In this document: positions 18,549 to 26,540 of the stretch, one piece after another
Layout: each line of letters opens with the position of its first letter
Position numbering within the stretch: the stretch's first letter is position 1
Assembly: GCA_040754075.1 (NCBI GenBank)
Contig: JBFMDH010000019.1
Location: 62,001-126,000 of the forward strand
Origin: Acidobacteriota bacterium
Lineage (GTDB): Bacteria; Acidobacteriota; Blastocatellia; UBA7656
DNA: 64,000 nt
Direction of reading: 5' to 3'
Notes under the pieces: model-generated
What the model saw: only the letters and a program-made list of their open reading frames with translations
Told to the model about the DNA's origin: nothing
Databases searched by the model: none
Program-made: the position numbers and the translations under genes

Positions 18549-20081
18549 TTGCGTAGAAAAATTTCCCTAGCCGTTTGGTTTGCCTTTACCTTAACGATTT
18601 CTACGATGTATTACGGATGTACCGGAAGCAATGAAAGCGAATTTGAGGAGCAGAATGTAACCGTAAATTTCAATATTAATGAGCCAAAAATCAAGGAAAA
18701 GCTCGGAGACGACGACGGCTATGCCTTTGCCATTCATTATGGCTCGGACATTCACGGAAGCCTTGAAACCTGTGGCTGACCGGCCCACCCGATGGGTGGA
18801 CTGGCACGGCGTGTCAGCTATATCAAAGCTTTTAAATTTCGCTCGAATAATGAAGTCCCGACCCTTTATGTCGATTCGGGAAATCTCTTTACCGACGATA
18901 AAGTGAGTAATGGAAGTTTACCTTCGGAAGTAATCGCTAAAAATAAATGGGTGGTCAAAGGTTATGGAGAATTTCGCCATGACGCGGCAAACCTCACCTA
19001 CAGCGATTTGCCTTATGCTGCCGAGTTGTTGAAAAAAGAGGGTTATGAAGCGCGCATTAAAGAACACCCGTTTATCAAACGGCTGCTCTCAGCCAATATT
19101 AAACCGGTCTCGGATACCTTAAACGCCCCCGTTCCTTACCTCATTCGCGAGGTCAACCTTCGTCGCGGCACACCGAATAAAAAACTGCGGGTTGCGATTG
19201 TCGGATTCACTGAAGAGCGACCGCAGATGACCAGTCAGGAACCCAATGCTCTGGCGGGCTTTACTATCGAAGACCCGTTTGAGGCTGCCCGGAAAATTCT
19301 CCCGGAAATCAAACAAAATGCCGATTTTATTGTCGTTTTAGCCTATATGGATGATTTGAAGGTGCAACGCCTGGCTTCTGAAAATCCTGAAATCGATTCG
19401 CTGATTTACGGTAGACACTTAGGGAGCATGAACGAGCCGACTCACTTCAATCGCGCCACCTTAACCAGCGCCTACGACCAGACCAAATACCTCGGCGAAT
19501 TGCGTGTCTATCTTAAGGGAGATGGCTCAGTTGAAAATCTGCTCAATCGTTATGTGCCGCTTGATTCCGATATCCCTGATGATCCGCAGGCATTGACAAC
19601 CGTCACAACGGCTCACGATGAGTTTACCAATGAACAGAGCAAAGCTGCCAAAGCCAGCATTCAGCCGACTTCGGTTCTATCTTCCAATAACTCGCCCTTC
19701 GCCGGTGGCGATAAATGTGCCGCTTGTCATCAGGAAGAGCACGCCGTCTGGCAAAAAACCGGGCACGCCCATGCGATGGCAACACTCGAAAACAAAAATC
19801 AACAGTTTGATAATGAATGTGTGAAATGTCATGTCGTGGGTTTTGGTCAGGGGGGATTTCAATCCCTGACTAACACACCCCAGTTTGCCAATGTGCAATG
19901 TGAATCCTGTCACGGGCCTGGCAAAAGTCATGTTGCCAATCCGCAAAAAGGCTATGGTTTTATGCCAACGCCGAATGGCTGTGTGCAATGTCACACTCAA
20001 CCCAATAGCCCGGATTTTGAGTTCAAATCCTATTGGCAAAAAATCAAACACGGAAAACGCGAAGTGGCGCAGGCTTTTTAA
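18549..20081 (+). CDS. candidate selenoprotein: lipoprotein-like metallophosphatase/tetraheme cytochrome c with in-frame TGA
   Basis: The gene starts at TTG 18549, six bases after GGAGG. The leader ends in a lipobox-like YYGC (residue 24). A UshA-like metallophosphatase half follows (SDIHG near 66-70, then VDSGN), then four CxxCH haem motifs in the last 160 residues (CAACH, CVKCH, CESCH, CVQCH), as in c554-like cytochromes. One in-frame TGA at codon 77 (18777-18779) splits the frame; coding is continuous on both sides (CG, stop, PAHPMGGLARR). In relatives as I recall them this block reads CGC, so Sec would replace the second Cys. Full length would be 510 residues. The next downstream ATG (18792) has no ribosome-binding site. 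Alternatives are a nonsense mutation or a base error. Haem attachment would rely on System II, encoded nearby. Confidence 0.72.
18777..18817 (+). promoter_or_regulatory. possible bacterial SECIS region after the in-frame TGA
   Basis: Two overlapping hairpins follow the TGA. The downstream one pairs CTGGCAC (18801-18807) with GTGTCAG (18811-18817), seven pairs with one G-U, around loop GGC; its loop starts 28 bases after the TGA and opens with G, which fits the bacterial SECIS pattern as I recall it (loop 16-37 bases away, G among the first two loop bases). The upstream one pairs CCACCC with GGGTGG (18785-18799) around GAT, extended by CCGG with CTGG. The two share CTGG at 18801-18804, so the extended forms exclude each other. 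Confidence 0.5.
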
Positions 20082-20096
20082 TCGGCAGGTTTTCTT

Positions 20097-20546
20097 ATGA
20101 TGACCGAATTGCTCAAACTTCTTCCGATGATTCTCCGCAAAGCGGGTGATTCGGAAGAAGCGCGTGAGCAAGCGGTCTTTGCCGCCTGGCTGGTTTCGGT
20201 CGGCTCGCAAATCCGCCAAATTTCCAGACCCCTTAAATTGGAGAAAAAGACTTTAATCATTGCGGTTCTAAGCGCAAACTGGCGCGCTCAACTTCATAAG
20301 ATGCGCGAACCGCTGATCTTTAAATTGAATTCGATTCTCGGAACGCCCACCTTGAGAACTATTGAATTTGTCATAAACCCGGATAAAATTGTCGAAGCCC
20401 AAAAACCGCCCCAGGAAATTTCATTTATCGCCCCCGAAGAGCATCAACTCCAGTTACGCGACAAAGCCGAGGCGATTCCCAATACGGATTTACGCGAGGC
20501 TTTTTTAAGAGCCGCTGGAAAATGTCTGGATCGAAGGTACAGGTAA
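20097..20546 (+). CDS. DciA-like (DUF721) protein
   Basis: This 149-residue protein matches the DUF721/DciA pattern: a helical start, a WLVSVGSQIRQISRPLKLEKKTLIIAVLSANWRAQL core (WxxxVG, then a KH-like beta-alpha fold) and a charged tail. DciA in many bacteria helps load the replicative helicase DnaB. It starts 15 bases after the cytochrome gene, and its last codons run to the ABC ATPase gene, so it may share their transcript. Function by homology is moderate, because C-terminal parts vary and this one is short. Confidence 0.75.
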   Translation: MMTELLKLLPMILRKAGDSEEAREQAVFAAWLVSVGSQIRQISRPLKLEKKTLIIAVLSANWRAQLHKMREPLIFKLNSILGTPTLRTIEFVINPDKIVEAQKPPQEISFIAPEEHQLQLRDKAEAIPNTDLREAFLRAAGKCLDRRYR

Positions 20547-20548
20547 AT

Positions 20549-21487
20549 ATGAATGATGTGGCTGTTGAACTCAAAGATTTAACCAAAGATTATCAGGTCG
20601 GTTTTTTAAAGAAACGCACGGTTCGCGCCCTTGACCATCTGAACCTCAAGGTGAATCGCGGAGAAATTTTCGGGTTTTTAGGCCCGAATGGCGCGGGTAA
20701 AACCACTACCTTGAAAATATTAATGCAACTCATTTTCCCCACATCAGGGTACGCAGAAATCCTTGGAAACCCGCTGAATGATTCAAACACCCGCGCCTTA
20801 ATCGGCTATTTGCCGGAGAATCCTTACTTTTACGATTATTTAACCGGCATTGAACTTCTCGAATATTCCGCTGCCCTTTTCAACATACCGAAACCGGAAG
20901 CGAAAACTCGCGCCAGAGAATTATTGGAGAAGGTTGGATTGGAATCTGAACGGTCATCGAGACAACTACGCAAATATTCAAAAGGCATGTTGCAGAGAAT
21001 CGGTATCGCGCAATCATTAATCAATGACCCGGAAATCATTTTTATGGATGAGCCGATGTCCGGGCTTGACCCCATCGGTCGCCGCGAAGTTCGCGACCTG
21101 ATGCTATCATTACGAAAACAGAACAAGACGATTTTTTTCTCATCGCATATCCTCTCGGATGTCGAAGCCCTTTGTGACCGGGCTGCCATTTTAATGAAAG
21201 GCAAGTTGGTAAAACACGGAACTATTCAAGAGTTGACCGGTGAGCAGGATGCTTCAATGGAGGTTGTCGCGGTTGGTCTCAATGAATCAACCCTTCAACA
21301 ATTATCGCGTGAGGTGGCAAATCTCTTATCGGTTAATCGCACACCGAATGGGGTTCAACTGTTAATCAAAGACGAAAGTCAGGTTGAAAATATAATCAAG
21401 TTGCTCCATGACGCAGGCGGAAAATTGATCTCCGTCATGCCGAGAAGAACATCACTTGAAGAGATTTTCTCAAATTCATCGAAATAA
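20549..21487 (+). CDS. ABC transporter ATP-binding protein
   Basis: This 312-residue protein contains Walker A (GPNGAGKTT), the Q-loop region [17 protein letters not shown], signature [10 protein letters not shown], Walker B with [13 protein letters not shown] and the H-loop SSHILSD. The C-terminal extension of about 80 residues is typical of exporters of the DrrA/NatA/CcmA group. The start at 20549 (two bases after the DciA stop) was preferred over an upstream ATG at 20522 overlapping dciA, as it matches the family N-terminus ([12 protein letters not shown]). No permease gene adjoins it, so its membrane partner must be encoded elsewhere. Confidence 0.94.
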   Translation: MNDVAVELKDLTKDYQVGFLKKRTVRALDHLNLKVNRGEIFGFLGPNGAGKTTTLKILMQLIFPTSGYAEILGNPLNDSNTRALIGYLPENPYFYDYLTGIELLEYSAALFNIPKPEAKTRARELLEKVGLESERSSRQLRKYSKGMLQRIGIAQSLINDPEIIFMDEPMSGLDPIGRREVRDLMLSLRKQNKTIFFSSHILSDVEALCDRAAILMKGKLVKHGTIQELTGEQDASMEVVAVGLNESTLQQLSREVANLLSVNRTPNGVQLLIKDESQVENIIKLLHDAGGKLISVMPRRTSLEEIFSNSSK

Positions 21488-21550
21488 ATTTCATCCTAAC
21501 CAACCACGATTCTCTTTTTCCCTTCTTACCAAATGAAGAGAAAGGATTCT

Positions 21551-22420
21551 ATGAATAGCTTTATTGTCCGTTCAACGGGTTTGTTAGTTTTAACTACGAC
21601 AGCATTTTATTATTCCGGTTTAAAAAATGGATTATCCGGTGATGCCGCTTACCTGCTTTTCTCGGAGTGCCATTTAAAAACGCCTGAACTTCCTGAACTT
21701 ATTGCGATCCCCTATTCTCAACTTGCAATTCCCTATCCTCAACCCTCAACCCTCAATCGCTCCCCTCTCCCTTTATCACCAATCTTCCAACCCATAAAAT
21801 ATCTTTCGTTATCAGATGTAAATCTTCAGCGGACGGATTTAGGCGGAGTTATTGACGGCTTACAGCGCAAGTACTCCCGTATGACAACCCTCGAAGCCAG
21901 CTTTTTACAGGTTTACCAGGCGCAGGATGGCAGAATTATTCGAGAATCGGGAAGCCTAATTTTGAAAAGACCGGGCAAAGCCCGGTGGGATTACCACTCA
22001 CCCGAAAAGAAAATTTTTGTCTCGGATGGCAAAAATATTTTCTTCTATGTTTTCGGAGAGGCTATTGCTACGAAAACTTCAATCCGCAATTCCAGCGACC
22101 CCCAGATTCCTTTTTTATTTCTGCTCGGCCGCGGCGACCTGCGCAGAGATTTTTCCCGCATCGAATCGTTAAACAGCGAACGCGCTGTTGAAGCCGGTAA
22201 CTGGATTTTACGATTGGTTCCTCAAAAAGCGCCTGAAGAATTCAGGAAACTCCTCGTCGAGGTCAATCCCAATAATTTTTCGGTCAAACGATTAATCATT
22301 TTTGAACGCAGCGGCGCGCGGATGGATTTTGTTTTAAGCAACGTTCGTGAAAACGTCAAAGTCTCCGATTCCCAATTTCAATTTTCGCCGCCGCCCGGAG
22401 TTGCAATCAAACAGCAGTGA
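21551..22420 (+). CDS. lolA: LolA-like outer-membrane lipoprotein carrier
   Basis: This protein of 289 residues has an N-terminal hydrophobic segment, a Pro/Ser-rich low-complexity linker (about 45-85) and a LolA/LolB fold from about residue 100: LQRKYSRMTTLEASFLQVYQ, GSLILKRPGKARWDYHSPEKKIFVSDGKNIFFY and QFSPPPGVAI at the end. LolA ferries lipoproteins across the periplasm, which implies an outer membrane. The ATG at 21551 has AAAGGA upstream; a second ATG lies at 21533. The linker's DNA has repeated CTCAACCCTCAA-type units and looks inserted. Confidence 0.85.
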   Translation: MNSFIVRSTGLLVLTTTAFYYSGLKNGLSGDAAYLLFSECHLKTPELPELIAIPYSQLAIPYPQPSTLNRSPLPLSPIFQPIKYLSLSDVNLQRTDLGGVIDGLQRKYSRMTTLEASFLQVYQAQDGRIIRESGSLILKRPGKARWDYHSPEKKIFVSDGKNIFFYVFGEAIATKTSIRNSSDPQIPFLFLLGRGDLRRDFSRIESLNSERAVEAGNWILRLVPQKAPEEFRKLLVEVNPNNFSVKRLIIFERSGARMDFVLSNVRENVKVSDSQFQFSPPPGVAIKQQ

Positions 22421-22430
22421 TTCGATCACT

Positions 22431-22919
22431 TCACTTAAACTGAATCCCGGTTACTTCAACAGTCATATGCATGATCTCTGTCGGATCGGGAATCGGCTCC
22501 ATGTATAATTCAAGGCTGACATACTGATTGGAGGGTAAAGTTTTAGCGGAACCCGGAATCGGGGTTAAATATTTTTCTTTTAAAACCTCGTATTCGTAAC
22601 CCAGTGCAACAAGCCGGAGTTGAACCCCGGATATCGCCCGATCACCACTATTTTTTAATTTAAAATTAAATTGAGCGAAACGGGTATTTAATCTTTCTGC
22701 CGTTTTGATTTTTAAATCCTCAACGGTTAGCGATTGAACATAGGAATCGAATTCAGGGTTTCCCTGTCCAATCAGTTTCAACTCTTCGGGTTTACGGCTC
22801 CCAATATAGGAAACCGCGATGATTAACCCAATGACACAAATTAATGCCAGTCCGCTTGCGACGATAATTAATCTCGACCGATCTTTTTCGATTTTTCCAG
22901 TAGATTCGTTAAACATCAT
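22431..22919 (-). CDS. single-pass membrane protein, unknown function
   Basis: This 162-residue protein has one hydrophobic helix (about 21-43) and a C-terminal beta-sandwich-like domain of about 100 residues with FNFKLKNSGDRAISGVQLRLVALG, a pattern seen in FxLyD/DUF2393-type domains. The domain would be extracytoplasmic. It lies ten bases downstream of the TldE-like gene on the same strand, so it is probably cotranscribed. Its stop faces that of the lolA-like gene. No specific function is claimed. Confidence 0.7.
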   Translation of the reverse strand: MMFNESTGKIEKDRSRLIIVASGLALICVIGLIIAVSYIGSRKPEELKLIGQGNPEFDSYVQSLTVEDLKIKTAERLNTRFAQFNFKLKNSGDRAISGVQLRLVALGYEYEVLKEKYLTPIPGSAKTLPSNQYVSLELYMEPIPDPTEIMHMTVEVTGIQFK

Positions 22920-22929
22920 TTTGAATTAT

Positions 22930-24279
22930 TTATGCGCTTAACGTCATTCGACCGATAAGCACGGTTGGAGAAGTAATATTCCCGCGAAATTGTAAATCAT
23001 TCCCGATCATTTCAATGGCTTGCAACATGTCTTTCAGATTTCCGGCAATCGTTACCCCTTGAACCGGAAAGGTCAACTCACCATTTTCTATCCAGATTCC
23101 CGAAGCCGATTGCGAATAATCTCCGGTCACCGTATTCACCCCGAAGCCCAATACATCAGTTACTAAAAATCCTTTGGAAACCGCGCCGATGATTTCATTG
23201 GGAGAATATCTCCCCGGCTCAAGATAAAAATTTCCGGCTTCTACGCCGAGCGCGCCAACCAGCCCTCGCGATGCGTTGCCGGTTGACTGCATTCCCAGTT
23301 TTCTCGCGGTGTAAGTATCAAGCAAATAATTTTCAAGAATGCCATTTTTAATGACGACGGTTTTTCGTGTCGGTAATCCTTCGGCATCAAACGGTCTTGA
23401 CCCTAATCCTCTGATTAATTGCCCATCATCGATTACTGTCACTTTTTCATCGGCAACTTTTTCTCCAAGCTGTCCGACAAAAAAACTTGATTTGCGAAAA
23501 ATCGCTTCCCCCGACGCCGCTTGAAAAACATAGCTCATCAGAGTTCGCGCGATATTCTGCTCGAATACCACCGGCACATTTTGTGTGGCAACCGCCCGCG
23601 CGCCAAGTTTCCTAAGCGTCCTTTGCGCTGCAATACGACCGATATTTTCCGGCAAATCTACATCAGCGAGTTGGCGTTTGACATCGTACCAGTAAGCCCC
23701 CTGCATCTGACCGTTTTCCGAAGCCACCGGGACACTGGCAATCGAAAACGAAGTTCCGCGATAAGCTCCTGCAAAACCCAACGAATTGGCGAGAATTAAA
23801 GAGCCGACAGAAGTATCGACGCCGCCGCCTTCAAAATTGACAATCAACGGGCTGCTATCTCTGGCAGCCTGTTCCGCTCTAAGCGCCATCTCGATTTTCT
23901 GTTCGGTGGCAAGGTTGACGATTGCTTCATCATATAAATCAAGGTCTTCGATGGTTTGCGCAAACGCCTTTGAGTCCGGCAGTCCGATATTATCATCTGG
24001 CGAGGTAACGCGAACCAGCGCGATTGCCTGTTGTACCAATTCCGTCAGAGCATCTTTACGAAAATCTGAACCCGATACTGATGCCTGTTTCCCGTCCAGC
24101 AAAACCCTTAGCCCAAGCCCCCTATCGGTTGATTGCTGTAAAGTTTCAACTTCACCCAACCGAACCCCTACAGAAAACTCAGTCCGTTGTTTGATGACCA
24201 CCTCGGCGGCGCTTGCGCCATTTTTTACCGCTTCGTATGCCAGTTCACTGGCTAACTGCTTGTTTAATTCGTTTGCCAT
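22930..24279 (-). CDS. pmbA: TldE/PmbA-like metalloprotease partner subunit
   Basis: This 449-residue protein belongs to the TldD/PmbA family but lacks the HExxxH zinc motif, as expected for the TldE (PmbA) partner of the heterodimeric protease. Visible blocks are RTEFSVGVRLGEVETLQQSTDRGLGLRV, GLPTRKTVVIKNGILENYLLDTYTARKLG and GVEAGNFYLEPG. In known cases the TldD/E pair cleaves small peptides such as microcin B17 leader or unfolded peptides. The gene follows tldD on the same strand; an upstream GTG (24339) would overlap tldD, but the ATG at 24279 fits the family start. Confidence 0.91.
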   Translation of the reverse strand: MANELNKQLASELAYEAVKNGASAAEVVIKQRTEFSVGVRLGEVETLQQSTDRGLGLRVLLDGKQASVSGSDFRKDALTELVQQAIALVRVTSPDDNIGLPDSKAFAQTIEDLDLYDEAIVNLATEQKIEMALRAEQAARDSSPLIVNFEGGGVDTSVGSLILANSLGFAGAYRGTSFSIASVPVASENGQMQGAYWYDVKRQLADVDLPENIGRIAAQRTLRKLGARAVATQNVPVVFEQNIARTLMSYVFQAASGEAIFRKSSFFVGQLGEKVADEKVTVIDDGQLIRGLGSRPFDAEGLPTRKTVVIKNGILENYLLDTYTARKLGMQSTGNASRGLVGALGVEAGNFYLEPGRYSPNEIIGAVSKGFLVTDVLGFGVNTVTGDYSQSASGIWIENGELTFPVQGVTIAGNLKDMLQAIEMIGNDLQFRGNITSPTVLIGRMTLSA

Positions 24280-24322
24280 TATTTCGTGTGAATATGCAGA
24301 GAGTTGATATTTAATATTCGAT

Positions 24323-25759
24323 TTACGCCTTGGTTCCACCGACCGTCATGCCACTGATTTTAATGGTTGGCAGTCCAACCCCCACAGGAACCTGCTGCCC
24401 TTCTTTCCCGCAAACCCCGACGCCTTCATCCAATGCCAAATCATTACCAACGGCGGTTACCTTTTTTAAAGATTCCGGTCCGCTGCCTCTGAGTGTTGCC
24501 CCCTTTACCGGAGCCGTTACTTTTCCATCTTCGATAAGGTAGGCTTCGGATGCAGAGAATGCGAATTCCCCATTGGTAATATCCACTTGACCACCGCCGA
24601 ATTGAACGGCATACAATCCGAATTTTACCGAGCGGATAATTTCTTCGCGGGTATCTTGCCCGGATAGCATGAAGGTATTCGTCATGCGTGGCATCGGCAT
24701 ATGCTTGTAACTTTGCCTGCGTCCATTGCCGGTTTGCCCAACCTTCAATAAACGGGAATTCAGGCGGTCATTTAAATAGCCTCGTAGAATTCCATTTTCA
24801 ATCAGCACCGTTCTTCCGGTCGGCTCGCCTTCATCGTCTATGTTGAGTGAACCGCGTCGACCGGGAATGGCGCCATCATCGACAATCGTACATAAATCAG
24901 AAGCTACCTGTTGACCGATAAGCCCGGAAAACGCCGATGTCCCTTTGCGGTTAAAATCAGCCTCCAGTCCATGACCAACCGCTTCATGCAAAAGCACGCC
25001 GGGCCAGCCCGGTCCTAAAACGACTTCCATAGTTCCTGCCGGCGCATCGATAGCATCAAGTTGAATGATTGCCTGACGCGAGGCATCGCGCGCAAAATAT
25101 TCAATCTTCGATTCGCTTTCAAAAAAATCGATCCCCACACGACCGCCGCCGCCTGCGCGTCCCGCTTGCAGATTACCGTCATCGTCGGCAATACAGCTTA
25201 TCGAATATCGGGCTAAGGGTTGCACATCACCAACCAGTCGACCATCCGATGACGCAATCATCACATACTTCACTTCATCGAAAATCCCCGATTGCACTTC
25301 GCGAATTCGTTTATCAAATCCTCTGGCGACGGTGTCGCCTTTTTTCAACAAATCAATTTTGGTTTCCAATTCTACAGACGAAACCGGAGTAGCGACGGAA
25401 TAAAGATTGTGTCTATTGGGCGTGGCATTCACCGGGTTGACCGGTGAGGGTTGCTGACTGCTGGCGATATGACTGGCAGTTTGAGCGGCTTTACGAATCG
25501 AATCAAAAGCGATTTCATCCGTATAGGCATAACCGGTTTTATCACCGGTAATCACCCGCACCCCGACACCTTGCGAGAGCGCTTTAGTTGCGGACTTGAC
25601 GATTTGTTCTTCTACGCCAACGCTATTGCTCACCTTGTATTCAAAATAGAGGTCTGCGTAATCCCCGCCTCTCATCAAGGCAATGGTTAATAATTTGTCT
25701 ATATCGCTGGCGTTGATAGCAAATCGCTCAAAGAAAAATTGGATGGCATCTAACTGCAT
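24323..25759 (-). CDS. tldD: TldD metalloprotease subunit
   Basis: This 478-residue protein carries the TldD zinc site HEAVGHGLEAD (HExxxH) near residue 255 and the conserved LGPGWPGVLLHE, INIDDEGEP-like LNIDDEGEPTGRTVLIENGILRGYL and SYKHMPMPRMTNTF segments. It is the catalytic half of the TldD/TldE complex, with tldE immediately downstream. It lies 35 bases downstream of ubiE on the same strand. Length is typical. Confidence 0.95.
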   Translation of the reverse strand: MQLDAIQFFFERFAINASDIDKLLTIALMRGGDYADLYFEYKVSNSVGVEEQIVKSATKALSQGVGVRVITGDKTGYAYTDEIAFDSIRKAAQTASHIASSQQPSPVNPVNATPNRHNLYSVATPVSSVELETKIDLLKKGDTVARGFDKRIREVQSGIFDEVKYVMIASSDGRLVGDVQPLARYSISCIADDDGNLQAGRAGGGGRVGIDFFESESKIEYFARDASRQAIIQLDAIDAPAGTMEVVLGPGWPGVLLHEAVGHGLEADFNRKGTSAFSGLIGQQVASDLCTIVDDGAIPGRRGSLNIDDEGEPTGRTVLIENGILRGYLNDRLNSRLLKVGQTGNGRRQSYKHMPMPRMTNTFMLSGQDTREEIIRSVKFGLYAVQFGGGQVDITNGEFAFSASEAYLIEDGKVTAPVKGATLRGSGPESLKKVTAVGNDLALDEGVGVCGKEGQQVPVGVGLPTIKISGMTVGGTKA

Positions 25760-25794
25760 GTGCGCCTTTCTAATTCCGGAAGTAATAAAATGGT

Positions 25795-26499
25795 TTAGGG
25801 TTTGGTTCCTGTGTGTAACGCCGCAATTCCACCGAATAGATTGTAATATTCTACATTTGAAAAACCAACTCCCCGCATCATTTGCGCCAGGGATTTTTGG
25901 TCGGGAAAGTTTTGCACGGATTCGGGCAGATATTGATACGCAAATTGCGACCCGGAAATCGCGTTACCAATCTTCGGTAAAATTCGCAGAAAATAGAATT
26001 GAAACAGTTGTCGAAAAACCGGCAACTGGGGTTGTGAAAATTCGAGGATTGCAGCGATCCCCTGTGGCTTTAACAGCCTGAAAATTTCCTGCAATCCCAG
26101 GTCAACACTATCCAGATTCCTGAGACCGAAAGCCATCGTGATAACCTCAAAATGATTGCTCGGTGCCGGAACATTTAAAGCATCGCCTTCAGCCAGGTCA
26201 ATCGCGAGTTTGGAAGCGCGCACTTTAGTCAATCCGATTTGCAACATCGGGTGGCAAAAATCCATCCCGATGGTTGTCGCATACCGTCCCAATTCAAGCG
26301 ATAAATCGCCTGTACCGCAACATAAATCAAGGGCGATGGCATTTGGACGGGTCAGTTGCCGCATCACTTTTTTGACGACAAAGCGACGCCAACGTTTATC
26401 AACGTTCAGGGAAAGCGCGTGATTTAATAAATCATATCGCGGAGCGATTTGCCCGAACATTTCCCTGACCATTGATGATTTTTTTATATGTGTGTCCAC
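25795..26499 (-). CDS. ubiE: demethylmenaquinone/2-methoxybenzoquinol methyltransferase (MenG/UbiE)
   Basis: This 234-residue enzyme matches UbiE/MenG: VREMFGQIAPRYDLLNHALSLNVDKRWRR at the N-terminus, the SAM site ALDLCCGTGDLSLEL, DFCHPML, and TMAFGLRNLDSVDLGLQEIFRLLKPQG. It C-methylates demethylmenaquinone (or its ubiquinone counterpart) in the last step of quinone biosynthesis. The GTG at 26499 gives the family-length protein; an internal ATG at 26472 is an alternative. It lies upstream of tldD on the same strand. Confidence 0.95.
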   Translation of the reverse strand: MDTHIKKSSMVREMFGQIAPRYDLLNHALSLNVDKRWRRFVVKKVMRQLTRPNAIALDLCCGTGDLSLELGRYATTIGMDFCHPMLQIGLTKVRASKLAIDLAEGDALNVPAPSNHFEVITMAFGLRNLDSVDLGLQEIFRLLKPQGIAAILEFSQPQLPVFRQLFQFYFLRILPKIGNAISGSQFAYQYLPESVQNFPDQKSLAQMMRGVGFSNVEYYNLFGGIAALHTGTKP

Positions 26500-26540
26500 A
26501 GATGAAATTAAGATGTAGCGAGCGATGATAAAAGAGTCAA

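Noticed and set aside
18549-18779. Frameshift as explanation for the broken cytochrome gene
   Set aside because: The two parts are in the same phase; only a single stop codon divides them, so a frameshift is not needed.
18792-20081. Separate gene starting at ATG 18792 after the TGA
   Set aside because: No ribosome-binding site precedes it, it lacks a signal peptide that haem attachment would require, and the frame is continuous with the upstream part.
21700-21775. CTCAACCCTCAA-type repeats as a CRISPR or mobile element trace
   Set aside because: The units are few, short and in frame inside the LolA-like linker; they look like low-complexity coding sequence.
23786-24307. 173-codon plus-strand frame within tldE
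   Set aside because: Antisense to a confidently identified gene; no ribosome-binding site, and low-complexity composition.
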